NCBI GenBank assembly: GCA_028023455.1 | Contig: JAQFVV010012511.1 | Location: 3,598,165-3,662,164, forward strand | Direction of reading: 5' to 3' | DNA length: 64,000 nucleotides | From: Epiperipatus broadwayi | Taxonomy: Eukaryota > Onychophora > Udeonychophora > Euonychophora > Peripatidae | The notes under the pieces: model-generated | Database searches by the model: none | What the model was told of the DNA's origin: nothing | Seen by the model: only the letters and a program-made list of their open reading frames with translations | Program-made: the position numbers and the translations under genes | Shown: in pieces, positions 25,875 to 38,153 of the stretch | Layout: each line of letters opens with the position of its first letter | Numbering within the stretch: position 1 is the first letter of the stretch

Positions 25875-27400
25875 ACTTATTACATTATATTTTTTCATTC
25901 TACTAATGTAAGCAATGCCATGGGTACTACTAGTATATATATATATTAAGATTAAAAAAGCTAGATTAAAAACAAAATATATGATTCTGAACAGAAACTG
26001 GACCCAACAAGTTGTTAGAGGACATAACAATAAATGGAAAACTGAAGTTTCTAGAGTGGATTTCAAGAAATTTTTGAGTTCTAAAAAGAGAACTAATATG
26101 ATATGCAGGGATGAGTTAATAAAGTTTATGTCTTCATAAATTATCCATTAGAAATGTAGAAATAAACTTGGCATTTATTTTGGTTGATAATTGAAAATGA
26201 TATAAATGCATAGTCACTGATATTTGTATATGTGTTTGTATGTATGTGCACATATTCATAAAAATTCACAAATAGTAAGATATTTGAAGTGTTTTTTAAT
26301 AATACTTCATGTTTTGGTTTATTTTCTTTTGATTTTATGTATTATATAATATTCTCAACAATATGAGTACAAGAAGAAAACATATACTCAGCAGAATTAG
26401 TTCAGTTTGATATATGGGCAAACGGCTTTTTTTTTGTTTAGGATCGGAAGACATAAAAATTCACCAATGATTTCCCCCCATTAATTAATAGTAAATATTT
26501 GGAAAAACAGTTTGATGTTGTTGTTTTTTTTTTTTTTGTTCTTAAAAATAAATTAAATGGTGTGGATATAATACTATAAATTGAATGAATAATAAAACTA
26601 ATGAATAAGAATTGAGAATGAAAATAATGATTTATATATAGTAATAAATGAGAAAGAAGTTGAGCAACATTTTTGACCTATGAAATTCTAAAATCTGAAC
26701 TTTGTGTGCATGTAATATATATATTGTGCAAAAAAAAAAAAAAAAAGAAAGAAACAGTAGTTTATGCTTGTAAATATTGCAATAAAAATCGATGATATCC
26801 GTTATAGCTTCATTATATATTTTAAGAAAGAAATTTTGGTATTTAGAGGTTCTTATAGTTTATATTTATATGTCTGTAAAATTTAATTAATGCCTAATGT
26901 TTCCAATTCTAGTTACTGCCTTTATTAAGGGAATAATTATTATTTGGAGATTGTCAACTATTGTTATACTTCATTCTTTATAAATTTATATATATGTAGG
27001 TTAAGGTTTCTGTGTGAAGGTAGACTAAATAACTAGGCAACAAATACTGTGTTCGGGCGAAGATAACTTGATAATCTTCAGTGATTTCTAGTGTTAATAA
27101 ATTAATAAGCCATTGCATATTAAAATTTTTGAAAATATAATATGAGATTAATCATAAATATTGTAACGATATATAAATATGTCGTTACATTAATTTAAAA
27201 TAAAAACTTAAAAGTTCGCAAATAAAAGAAAAAAAACTAAACGCTAAAATTAAAATGTTTGTTAAATGTATATACATTCGCACAGATGCCAAACTTTAAA
27301 AATATTTTTTTTTTATAAAAACAAATAAATAAGTATTTGAACGTACTTTTTTATAAAAAAAAAAAAAAAAGTATAAGATTTAAAAATAAAAACAGGTATT
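25875..27400. other. AT-rich DNA, nothing recognised
   Basis: Overlapping opposed frames at 25,818-26,066 (minus) and 25,915-26,139 (plus) cannot both be real, and neither shows a motif. A short palindrome TGTAACGAT...CGTTACA occurs at 27,164-27,191. Poly-A and poly-T runs are frequent. Confidence 0.45.
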
Positions 27401-27429
27401 AATTAATTCTTGTAATCTGTAAATGGAAA

Positions 27430-29260
27430 TGATTTTTTATAAATTGTTTGAAAAGCAAGCTAGCCGTGGGCTCTTGTATAATTAAAGTGATCTGATGAAA
27501 GATAGATAAGAAAAAAAGAGAAATTAGCTTGACCAATGGAAGCACCAAGCCTCAGCCCGGACCCGAACGAAAATTTGGATTAGTGACGTCTTTGTTCATT
27601 CAATCTGGAGATTTACTATAAAGAGAAATATTGAGTTCCAGACAGTTTTTTTTTGGACTTGATTTGATGAGAATGGTAAGACGCACTTGCCGTTCTCTCT
27701 CATTTTTTTTTTTTGTTTAAAAAAAAATATATAAAATGAAAAGACTGTGATACAAGAATGGAACCAGCTAATGCTACCTCCAGAACATTATCTTCCAATG
27801 GAGACATCGCGGGAATTAAAAGCAGAAACCTGGACTCTTCTACCATAAACTATATGAAATGAACAATTGTTAAAATCAATTAAGAACTTTCGTCAAGTTT
27901 TACAAATTGATAAACAAGCCAACTTAAATGTTAAAACGGACTCTTATCTGACTCTTGTAAGTTTTTAAATCAATAATGTTTAATTTTATATGTTTTCCGA
28001 TTGATAAAAATCATTTCCATTTTTTTTTTCTCTTATTGTATAAATTATTTGTTGTTTAAATTTTAAATGAGGGAATTTAAGGTTGGGTATAGACGTTGCA
28101 TAGATTCGTTAGCGGTTGATAATGTCGTGGTTTTCACATTCGATTAGAATATATGTCAACGATATCACTGCAAGCATCTTACGATGAATGCTAATGGGAT
28201 TTGTATATTCCCTATGCAAGTGACTTTATCGATGACTTTGTATTTTGATCGCTCGTGTTTAATTTGGAATGTTTTTGACCGTGGAATCTATGCAGCTGAT
28301 CTATACTCAACATTTTAAAACAAATTTTATAAAATTCATTTGTGCGAAAGTATCTAAATGTTAAATTTAAGTCGGGCGTGAATGGCTATATAGTTTGTAA
28401 AGTTATATTAAGGGAGGGTAATCTTAGGTTATTCATTTCGTAGTTGAATTGGTTCAATGGATTGAATATATTTGTGTAATTAGTAGATGTAGTATGAGAT
28501 CCGCTTCGGGCAGGACTGCATATATACACCACACACTTTCTGTTTGCCTATGGATGGGTTTGTAAGTCGGCAGAAGACCGCAGTCCATTCCTATGGAGTT
28601 TTTTGTTTATTGTTCTACTTGCCAACAGATGTCACATTCCTGTTGGTGGAGAGTCAATGTCTTCTCTAATTCTACTTACTGTTCAGATGTACTTTCCTGA
28701 CAGTATAGTATTTTGTGTTGTCGTATCATGCTACATTGAGTACATGAATGTATCAGATGGATTGGCGCCAGTTTGGTTGCGAAATTTGTTGCCTAAGGTT
28801 AAATCAGGGAAGAATATTTTCTTTTCAAATGCAGATCTATATAGTCTATTCATACTTGACTATCTAAATAAAATATTAAACTCATTGAAACTTAGTTAAA
28901 TGTAAAATTAAAAGCTAATATAAAAATCTAAAATGTTGAATTTATTCCTCAAAATTTAAATGTTATTTTATATGTGCGTAAATAAATATTTTTATGTGTT
29001 AATTTCTGGCAGTGGCTTTTATTCTTTTATATTTAAGATATAAAATTTATAGATTTTTATCTCTGCGTCTCCGCTGAGCTAGTGACTTGGGCTAACGATC
29101 GGAATATTTAAATAAAGTGGAATCTTAACAGCGCGTATCTGCCTACTTTATAAATTTTTCTAGGCTCAAATGCCTAGATGGCGCCCTGGTAGTTGTAGAT
29201 ATTGTTTTTGTGGTTAGATTCGATTTTTACTTTCCTTCCGATTGTTATAATATATATATA
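27430..29260 (+). other. GC-richer island: candidate LTR or host promoter/first exon
   Basis: Compared with flanks of extreme AT content, this block has CpG-bearing patches: CAGCCCGGACCCGAACG near 27,556, a TGACGTC site near 27,584, TATAAAG near 27,618, then a donor-like CTTGTAAGT near 27,956. Downstream it holds GGGCTAACGATCGG (about 29,089) and ATGGCGCCCTGGTAG (about 29,178). The last two resemble GTCTAACGACTCTGGCGCCC in the gypsy 3' LTR near 37,940, which hints at an old LTR. A 98-codon frame at 28,603-28,899 has no recognisable domain. I cannot find matching boundaries, so this stays a candidate. Confidence 0.35.
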
Positions 29261-29275
29261 TTCCATATGTCAAAT

Positions 29276-29347
29276 GCGTTGACCGGGAAGCGAACCCGGG
29301 CCAGCTGCTTGGAAGGCAGCTATGCTAATCAGGCAATACTACATTTG
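29276..29347 (-). repeat. tRNA-Gly(TCC)-like SINE head
   Basis: On the minus strand the T-arm CCGGG-TTCGCTT-CCCGG is perfectly paired and the anticodon arm GCTGC-CTTCCAA-GCAGC gives anticodon TCC (Gly). The 3' acceptor strand TCAACGC is intact, but the 5' acceptor strand does not pair with it. It is followed by the tail TTTGACATATG, as at 4254, then an AT run. A SINE copy or tRNA pseudogene, not a working tRNA. Confidence 0.7.
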
Positions 29348-29349
29348 CG

Positions 29350-30555
29350 AATAATGGTTTATTTATTGATAATCATTGGCTACAGTGAGTGATATTATAT
29401 GTATATTGATCTCTTTAACTATTTACATTAAAATAGGAAACATTATATAAAAGGGCCATTAAAGTTTATAAAAGTATTGCTGTTTTATAATGGCATTGTA
29501 ACGATCACTATATTTAATTCATTATTCTTTAAGGTGTTATTTTATTCACACCAACTATTTTTCTTCATTTTCAAGATGCAAGAAATACTCTTAATCGAAT
29601 TTCAATTGTATTTTTTATAATAATTATAATACTTAAATAAGGCTATAACCTTAGTACATGCACCTTGAGTGCTTAATTTCTTATAAGAGAGACCTCTACA
29701 AATCTAAACGCAAGATTCAACTTTATTTATATAAATGTAGAAAAATGAAAACAAGTTTTTAAAAAATATTTTATTTTTCACCTTATGGAATTATTAATAT
29801 ATGCATTGAGCATTTGATAAATAAATGAAGTATTATCTAAACTGTGAGTCACTGCATACACATAAGAAGAACTTAGTGGCATAACAATGAGAGGCACCAT
29901 AGCCATAGCCATAATGTGGATATTAAAAGTAATTAAAAAATTTGTCCAGTAGCTTAGGTATAATCTTGACAATATATCTATTACTTTTAGGAATAACATC
30001 AAAAGTTTATTTGAGATATTGGATGTAATCAGTAATGAAATGGATAAATTGTGAATGTAGATGAAATAAATAATTAAAAAAGCATCTGAGAATATTTAAA
30101 TGAGATGAAAAAATCAGAAAATGAAAATGGGTATTGAAAAATACCATGATAATTACAAAATAAAGAATAGTTAAAATTAAAAGATAAAGATCTTTCAAAG
30201 AATTGAATAGGAAATTTCAAAGAACATCTGGGACAGACAAGATCAATATTGTAAAAGTATTTACTTATTATATTGAAAATAAATGTACTTTTTATAATGA
30301 AAATATACAGAAGTTAAAAATAACAGCTACCTTTTAGAAATTTGTGAAATTAAAATAAAATTTCAGTTTTAAATAGATTTGTTGAAAAATGCTAATGATA
30401 AAACTATTAAAATTAAGCACCAAGACATCAATCAAAACACTTTTATAAGAAACAAAAAATCATTAAAACTTCTAAATTTTGTCAATTATTTTTTAAAAGA
30501 TTTCTTATAAATTAGAAAAAATCAGCTTTATTTTTATACCAAATAAATAAATCTT
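29350..30555. other. AT-rich DNA, nothing recognised
   Basis: Several short minus-strand frames (29,778-30,198) are low-complexity and without motifs. No repeats recognised. Confidence 0.5.
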
Positions 30556-30559
30556 ATTG

Positions 30560-31800
30560 AAGTGTGGAGCACATTATGTCATATCTTATACAACATGCAA
30601 GTAAAATTATTTTTAAAATCTTACAACACAAATTAGAACTTTATATGAAAGAGAAGCTGGTTTTTAAAAAAGATCTATTTTCGTTAATGCATGGTTTAGT
30701 ATGTTCAGATTATGGAGTGTAAATTCATCAGAACAAGTGCAATTATGGCTCTCCAGCACTCAAACTTTTTATGAACTCATGAGCAAGAAACCCATATGAT
30801 TTTTTTTTTTTTTAGAAAAAAATCAAGGATTATAAAAAAGAATTCTATTAAATGCTTTTTCAGTATTAGCAAGGTCTTTGATTCATTAGTTTGCACTAAA
30901 TTTCAGATTTTTAGAAAAATAGGTACAGAATATTAATTGTTTTGTTAAGAAATCTCTTGAGTGAGGATAGAAGCTGTAATTAAAATGGGCTATATGAAAC
31001 AAATTGCTTTTACATTTTCAGAGGAGTTAAATAGGGATGCCTAATATACTCTTACTATCTATTTATTTTGTGTACCAAATATATGAGAAGCAAGATTTAG
31101 AGGAAGTCAAATGTTGATGATACCACACTTAGAGTGAAAATTCAGATATCCTTAAACCTGTCATCAAGAAAGTTAGTGAAAAGGTGGAATTACAATTAAA
31201 TATTATAAAGATTAGCACAACAATGTTAGCAGTTGAGTTGAAAGTTGATAATGAAAGCTCATATTTTAACAGTTTAAAATCCAATAGTCATGCAGTTGAC
31301 ACTCTACAAAATTCATTGAAAAACAGAAAAAAAAGTTTTTGAAACAAGCATCTGAATTGTTTAACATGTAGTATTTCCTGTGACTTTATAGATATAAAGA
31401 TTAAACAGTGACATAGAATAGGAAAATTATTGCTGTTTTTGAATTATGGTATTAGTAAAGACTTGAGAGTTTTATAAACAAACTGCAAAAAAAAAAAAAA
31501 TAATAATCAAGTGGTTATTTGATCTTTTTTTTTTTGATGCGTGAAAAAACCAGATTGAAATTATCCTACTTTGGTTATATTATGAGAGAAATTGATTCAT
31601 TAGACAAGTGCATAATGTTTAGAAAGATTGGTAGTAAAAAAAGTGGATGACAGTAGTAAAGTGGATAAACTCTGTTATTACAATAATGAATTTGTCTTTG
31701 TGCATTCCAAAAAATAAATAGATAACAAATTTTTCTTAGGTTTACTAAAAGATCATTAGAGTATGCTGTTAATTTGATATTATCTAGTAATAATGTCTGC
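30560..31800 (+). pseudogene. RTE/BovB-like LINE reverse transcriptase fossil
   Basis: Broken plus-strand frames read in the expected order: SISKVFDSLVCTKFQIFRKIG (about 30,880; RT block with K-x-F-D), a GVKQGC-like GVK*GCL (about 31,025), the catalytic box as VDDTTL (31,113-31,130; YADDTTL-type), then LKPVIKKVSEKVELQLNIIK (about 31,152). Further on come KTRLKLSYFGYIMREIDSLD (about 31,550) and WINSVITIMNLSL. This set of motifs is typical of RTE/BovB-type LINEs and differs from the LINE A/B family. It is riddled with stops and indels, including a poly-A expansion near 31,487, and is certainly dead. The clade name is moderately sure. Confidence 0.68.
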
Positions 31801-31804
31801 ATAG

Positions 31805-33385
31805 TACAAGTAGACTGTCATTAATCTAATCACCAATGTTTCCAAATCTTATCTGAGTAAAATTATAAAATATTGTTTTTATTTATATTTTGTATTTGCT
31901 AGGGTTCTATTGTTATTAATACTTAAATTTTCTGCAGTATACAAAAATAATTTTTCAATAGGGTTTGGGAATATAAGGGGATTGAGAAAAAATTACTATT
32001 GAAGTCCAAAAAAAACCAACACAATTTCAAAAAAAACCCCCCAACAACTATTTGTATTTATATCCATATATGTATACATATGCATACAGTATTTACAGTA
32101 GTGATAAGTAAATAATTATGCAAAAGATAGAAACCATGGAATTTGTAAAAAATTTTGCTAAATTTTACAAAAAAAAAAGTAAAATCATCTCCATATTGAA
32201 AGACTATCTGTTTTAAAAAGATATATATATATATTATAAAAACACTTTCCTAATAATGTAAATAATGTATTTGATAAGGAAACAATTTTAAAATCACTAT
32301 TAGTGTAAACAAAATTACAAAGGTTATTTTATGTACAACTTTTCTAGAGTTTATTGTTATTGGAAAATATTTCCAAGAAGACATTACATCTTTATCCTGA
32401 AATACGGCAGATATTTATGTGAGGATTTACTATAGTGATCATTATGACTTTGCTCCCATGATTTTAATATACAATTGATTATTTGCTACTATGATATTAA
32501 AAAAATAAATTTCAATTTTTTTTTAAAAGACACTCATCATTTTTTGAAATGGTGACCATTTTGTGATGATTGATGACATCACAGGATAATGATTTCATTA
32601 AAGGTATGACATCTGAGGATAATATGCTAACATTCATATTTAAAATGTGTAGTACAGAGTTTATTCATTATGTGATATTATGTTGTCATTATAGAATTAA
32701 ATTATAATTAATCTTCTTACATAATTTTCATCCATTATTCTTGTAATACAATCAGTGTTTTTATTTATGATATATTTCTTGTAAAGAATATTTTCATTAC
32801 TAATAGCTACAAAAGAAAAAAAATGCAAGTTTCATCCAATATAATCATAAACATACTTTGATCATGCACAATAACAAAGTCCATTAACCCTTTCAGATTT
32901 TATCATTTTCTTTGTTTTCACATTCAACATTGAATTTAAGATTAAACCATTATTACTTATCATAAAATAATAACTTCTAAATGTTCACATTTTATTTCTG
33001 AAAATATTTAAAAAATGAATTTGTAATGAAAACAAAAAGCTTTATGCATCATCATTTCTAGAAAGATTATTTTTGTTTTCCAAAATCAACAAAATCTTTG
33101 TTATTTGTCTTTTTTTTAAAATCAGAACAAATATTTATTTTTTTGTCTTAAATCTAATGAGTTATGCTTTAGAAGTTTAATTTTTTTTTATTATTTATTG
33201 AAATATTGCAATATTTTTTTATTTGTTATTTTAATTGCACTGATTATGTAGGAAGATAAACTTGTAAATAGCTTTAGGGTATATTTCCATTGCCCAAAAA
33301 TATTATTAAAAATATAGCATTTCAGTTTAAAATATATTATTAATAATTTATATTTTTGATTTGTAATAAATATATAAATTATTGT
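31805..33385. other. AT-rich DNA, nothing recognised
   Basis: No repeat or domain seen. The phrases GATGACATCACAGGATAATG and TATGACATCTGAGGATAATA about 32 bp apart (32,572 and 32,606) form a small direct repeat. Confidence 0.5.
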
Positions 33386-33387
33386 AA

Positions 33388-33871
33388 TATATAGGATATA
33401 TGAGCACAGACTTTCACAACAACCCACCACTCTCCACACTATCTCATAACACTGACACACTTGAACACATGTTGAAAAGATAAATAATCACCAATATTTG
33501 TATTTCATGCTAAAACAGCAATAATCAGTTGGCCCAGATTACCATCTCCACACATATATACTATAAGTGCTTAGATATATATTAAGATAGCCAAACCTCT
33601 ATACAGGTATATAATAAGCCTGTGTGTTTCAGTTATTACATCGTAGAGATATCTGCCTATCCCTTGTATATGTATTAAATGGATTATATCCTGTACATGA
33701 GGGGTCAGATTGATCTTAGGTCAACATGGGTGTGATAAGAATCTTGTTTTCAGGGTGGCCTTTGAGCATTCCATCATCAGATTTTTAATTGAATGGACGG
33801 TTGAAGAGTTGGAGTGTGGAGTTGATTGAAGCCTGTCCATTAAAGTATGAGGTTTGGCTATATATATATAT
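33388..33871. repeat. Fold-back repeat, left part, split by the gypsy insertion
   Basis: Same family as 8150-8766: TATATGAGCACAGACTTTCA, then AAAGATAAATAATCACCAAT, then the CAGTTGGCCCAGATTAC core, followed by the outer segment in inverted order compared with the first copy. It breaks off at TATATATATAT exactly where the LTR begins, and its reverse-complement arm resumes at 38,154. Confidence 0.85.
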
Positions 33872-34491
33872 TGTACCATTTATTTATATATAAAGGACAA
33901 ATTACTTTTTGATATTAGGTATTATAAAAAAAAAAAGAAAGCTAACACGATCTTTATTTTTTTTGTAGCATAATGTTTTAAAGAGAAAAAAAAACGTACA
34001 GTGAAAGTTTAATTTTTCTTTTTTTTTAGAAATAAGTTAACTAAAATAAATTCCATGTTGGAAAAGTGCATATTGAATCATTGATTCAAATAGTGAAAGG
34101 AAATTTCAAAAGGCGGAAGATTGCTATCAGAAACAACTTTCTGATAGTAATTAAAAATGGCAGAAATTCTTAGCGGAAAAACAGACTTTGTAATAAGAAA
34201 AGGAGAAGAATGTAGAAGTTTATAAAGTAGAACAAAGAAAAAAAAAAAAGAAGTGCGCAGAGCTTCTAAAAGAATCTAGGAGTATAAAAGGAGCCGACAG
34301 ATTTGAAAAGGGGTCTTTTTATCTTATTGTTCCAATAGTGCTGAGCAATTGGAAGTGCTTCATATTCTTTTAATAAAATGTGTTCACTTAGATACAAACT
34401 GAAATCGCTCGCCATGAGTGAGTAGAACGATATCGTTTGCCGACACTTTCTCTCGGAAAAAGTCACCTAGATCGTCATCTGGCTACCTAAA
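33872..34491 (+). repeat. 5' LTR of the gypsy element, truncated
   Basis: 620 bp matching the first 619 bp of the 3' LTR (36,805-37,423) with only scattered differences, for example a 4-base TCTC insertion near 34,450 and length changes in A-runs. After ACCTAAAT the 3' LTR continues with TAGATCGG while this copy jumps straight into RT coding sequence. About 730 bp of LTR plus all upstream internal sequence are therefore missing at this junction. Confidence 0.9.
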
Positions 34492-36738
34492 TGGAAGTAC
34501 ACAGCATTTCGATATAATGGTATATCGTACCAATTTAACAGAATGCCTTTTGGTCTCAAGAATAGTGGAGCAGGCCTGCTAAAATGTCTCGATCGTGTGC
34601 TGTGCCCGGAAATAAAAAAGTTAATCACTGTTTACATGGATGATGTGATTATTGCATCCAATAATGCCCAGGAACACTTACAACACCTCAAGTTGTTTCT
34701 ACAAGAGTGCAATATGAAGGATATTCGCATTAATCTGCAAAAAAGCTGTTTAGCAGCGGAAGAAGTGAATTTCTTAGGGCACTTAATTAATGCCAATGGG
34801 ATTAGACCCCACCCGGACAAAATCCAGGCAATACGAGATTTCCCAGCCCCTCGAACACCAAAACAGGTGAGATCGTTTTTGGGGATGTGTAATTTCTACA
34901 ATAAATTTTACAAAAACTTTGCTTCAGACATGGAGCCTCTGCTGCAATTATTATGTAAGGGAACATCATGGAAATGGATGGAAGAGCATGAGACCAATTT
35001 TAGGGTTATTAAAGAGAAATTCCTTAGTCAAGTGATGCTGGTTTACCCTGACTTAAGGAAACCGTTTATTGTTCAGGTAGATAGTAGTGGGTATGGGTTA
35101 GGTGCTGCTCTTATGCAAGCTCAAGAGGATGGTACCTGGGGTGTAATTTATTTTGTCAGCAGACCACTGAGAGATGCAGAGATTAATTACTGTGTAACAG
35201 AGAAAGAGGCCTTGGCTATGGTGTGGGCATTTCAGAAGTTCCGCCAATTCTTGATAGGATCGGAAACGATTGTTAGGACAGATCATAAGAGCCTAGAGTT
35301 CTTAAATCACAGTTATTTAACAAATAGTAGGCTAATCCGATGGAGCCTTTTTCTCCAGGAGTTCAATTATTCCATCCAGTATTGTAAGGGCACTGAAAAT
35401 GTGGTAGCCGACACATTGAGCTGGAATATCGTTCCTGATACCCAGGACCATTTGCAGATGGAAGATATCTGTTTGGCAAGTGTAGAAGTAGAAACAGACG
35501 CTGTAGTAGAAGAAGGATTGAGACACTTAGGAAAGGTACAACGGCAAAGCCCGACCTACAAGAAAATTATTGATCAACTAGAAGACAAAGATGAAGCGAG
35601 AGAGACAGCAGATGCTAACACTGATGAGAGATACCGCCTGAAAGAAGGGATCCTATGGTATATCATTGATCCTTTTGAGGATCAATGGAAAATGATCATA
35701 CCAGAAAGTTTACAGGAAGGACTTATTGACTACACACATCATTTGTATGGGCACTATGGTGTAAATAAAGTGGAAGCCTTATTGAGGACATGGTTCCACT
35801 GGCCGAATATGAGAGCACAGGTCACCAGGATAGTAAGCTCATGTGAAATGTGTCAGAAGACAAAACCAGCAAACAAGTCGTATCAAGGTCCATTGAATTC
35901 TATCATCCCTAAAGAACCCAATGACCTGGTGGCTATTGATTTCTATGGACCATTGCCGGCTTTTGGGAAAATGAAATATCTACTAGTAGTATATGACCTT
36001 TTTTCAAAATGGGTGTCAGCATATCCGGTGACCCAAGCCAATACCAAGAATGCCATACGAGCCCTTGAGGTACGATATTTTAAAAGCGTAGGCAAACCAA
36101 AAGCTATTTTCTCGGACCACGGTACGCCGTTCACATCTTATGATTGGCAACAGTGGATAGAGAGGATGGAGGTAAAACACATATTGTCATCCATATGAAA
36201 TCCACAATCAAACCCTTGTGAGCGGGTGATGAGAGAGTTAGGACGCCTCTTCAGGGTATATACTGCATCCAACCATAGAGGATGGGTGAAACAACTCCCA
36301 AGGGTGTTAAATTTCATAAATTGGTCTCATAATGAATCTACCGGATTTGCACCTGTAAGACTTCACTTGGACAAGCAATACCTAGGTTGTACCAATCCAA
36401 GTTACCGCTGGTCCAGAAAACATTGATAAAAGGAGAGATCATGAAGAAGCAAGAAAAAATTGGAACACTGTGCCAAGCTCCGAACCCAGCAGAAAGGAGG
36501 CCTGACTGATAAGTTTAAAACAGGGGATACAGTATGGGTAAAAACGAACCCTGTGAGTCAAACTGGGAAGCATATTTTTAAGAAGTTCCAAAATTTGTAT
36601 GAGGGACCTTACCAAATCAGCCAACAGGATGGTCCAAATGCTTTTACTTTAAAGAATGGTGAAGGAGAAAGGGGTACCTATAACGCTAGGTCACTGAAAC
36701 CATATAAGACTAGGACGTGGGTTAGAAGTACTCCATAA
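34492..36738 (+). pseudogene. Ty3/gypsy pol: partial RT, RNase H, integrase
   Basis: The frame is open from the deletion junction (34,492, WKYTAF) to a TGA at 36,196-36,198. With the Met at 34,543 as residue 1: RT palm with VYMDD at 30-34, RT thumb/connection (about 65-125), RNase H with VDSS near 180, TEKEAL near 221 and RTDHKSL near 247, ADTLSW near 290, integrase H2C2 finger (HHLYGHYG near 399, CEMC near 438), and DDE core with IDFYGP near 466 and SDHGTPF near 525. The third catalytic residue sits in CERVMREL, just after the stop. Frameshifts around 36,380-36,455 displace the following part; a C-terminal segment with YEGPYQI ends at 36,738. No chromodomain seen. Gag, protease and RT fingers are lost, so the copy cannot move by itself. 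Confidence 0.93.
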
Positions 36739-36804
36739 AGACTTATTAAGAATAAAATTAGTTCAAGCCCATATTTTATTCTCATTCCCCTGCCCCGGTG
36801 GTAT

Positions 36805-38153
36805 TGTACCATTTATTTATATATAAAGTACAAATTACTTTTTGATATTAGGTATTATAAAAAAAAAAAAAGAAAGCGAACACGATCTTTATTTTTTTTG
36901 TAGCATAATGTTTTAAAGAAAAAAAAAAACGTACAGTGAAAGTTTAATTTTTCTTTTTTTTTAGAAATAAGTTAACTAAAATAAATTCCATGTTGGAAAA
37001 GTGCATATTGAATCATTGATTCAAATAGTGAAAGGAAATTTCAAAAGGCGAAAGATTGCTATCAGAAACAACTTTCTGATAGTAATTAAAAATGGCAGAA
37101 ATTCTTAGCGGAAAAACAGACTTTGTAATAAGAAAAGGAGAAGAATGTAGAAGTTTATAAAGTAGAACAAAGAAAAAAAAAGAACGTGCACAGAGCTTCT
37201 AAAAAGAATCTAGGAGTATAAAAGGAGCCGACAGATTTGAAAAGGGGTCTTTTTTATCTTATTGTTCCAATAGTGCTGAGCAATTGGAAGTGCTTCATAT
37301 TCTTTTAATAAAATGTGTTCACTTAGATACAAACTGAAATTGCTCGCCATGAGTGAGTAGAACGATATCGTTTGCCGACACTTTCGGAAAAAGTCACCTA
37401 GATCGTCATCTGGCTACCTAAATTAGATCGGAGATTCGGAAATAAAACTAAAAGAAAAACAACTACTGTGGACTACTCACTAACTGAATTGTACGTCGGG
37501 AAGATCGATGACCTACTTAATGTTAACTTACCGGTAAGTAAATGTACATAAATTTTTTTTACATAAAGCTTTATGAATAGTGAATTGAATGGAAATGTTA
37601 TCCCATAAATTTTTCTTGGATCAGAAGATTTGCGAACTGAGAAATGAACCAAACTGTTACTACGGAAAATCAGACTAAATAATTAATACTCCAATATTTG
37701 AATCAAATTATTGAATTCATATGCACAATCTTTTCAGATCGGAAGAACGTCGTGTAATTTTGTCTTAATCATAAATATTGAATGCTTGACGAGTTAGAAT
37801 AAATCTTTATTATTAACTTCACTTTCATTGTACGTGTATAAAATTAATGCTATTCTATTTAAGTTTTACCTTTAGTTATTTAACTTAGATCGTATAATTA
37901 TTACCTTACGGGCTACAATATTTGACGCAGTCTCAGTGGGTCTAACGACTCTGGCGCCCTCAAGTAGAAATTAAAAACTGGTTCTGCTTACGATTGTACT
38001 CGGTAATAATTCTAGGCCGAAGTTGATCAGGAAAAATAGCTGTGTTGAGAATTGAAATACAACTTTCTTTTTTCTTTTGATACAGCTTGATCAACTCACG
38101 CTCAAATATATATTTGAGGCGTATAAGGGCCTAGTAATACGAAAAACGTTACA
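36805..38153 (+). repeat. 3' LTR of the gypsy element, full length
   Basis: 1,349 bp from TGTACC to GTTACA. The first 619 bp match the truncated 5' LTR. A TATA-like AGTATAAAAGGAGCC lies near 37,214, an AATAAA near 37,309 and a second near 37,440. A donor-like ACCGGTAAGTAAAT lies near 37,531. The right third is less AT-rich and contains GTCTAACGACTCTGGCGCCC near 37,940. The boundary is supported by the fold-back repeat resuming at once at 38,154. Confidence 0.85.

Larger units (their letters stand above)
33872..38153 (+). mobile_element. Ty3/gypsy LTR retrotransposon, internally deleted
   Basis: The element starts with TGTACC and ends with GTTACA (canonical TG...CA). It lies inside a TATA-type stretch of a fold-back repeat; the last bases on the left (ATATAT) equal the first on the right, compatible with a 4-6 bp target duplication, though the simple sequence makes this weak evidence. 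Order: truncated 5' LTR, pol from mid-RT to integrase, 3' LTR. Gag, protease, primer-binding site and the RT fingers are absent. The two copies of the shared LTR segment are nearly identical, so insertion was recent relative to the other elements. Confidence 0.9.

Noticed and set aside
27164-27191. TGTAACGAT...CGTTACA palindrome considered as LTR edges
   Set aside because: Both motifs lie within 28 bp and no second copy of the adjacent sequence exists; TGTAACGAT at 29,491 has unrelated downstream sequence.
28603-28899. 98-codon plus frame as a gene
   Set aside because: No recognisable domain, and the only reason to call it is length; kept as part of the GC-rich island.
29276-29347. Functional tRNA-Gly gene
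   Set aside because: The 5' acceptor strand does not pair with the 3' strand, and the copy has the SINE tail.
29778-30198. Two minus frames with hydrophobic stretches as membrane proteins
   Set aside because: Hydrophobic residues (Phe, Ile, Leu) are the expected result of translating AT-rich DNA; no other support.
34632-36624. Minus-strand frames of 61-64 codons under the gypsy pol region
   Set aside because: Shadows of the well-supported plus-strand pol sequence.
37940-37965. TGGCGCCC in the 3' LTR taken as a primer-binding site, which would shorten the LTR
   Set aside because: The element continues to GTTACA at 38,153, where the interrupted fold-back repeat resumes exactly, so the motif lies inside the LTR.
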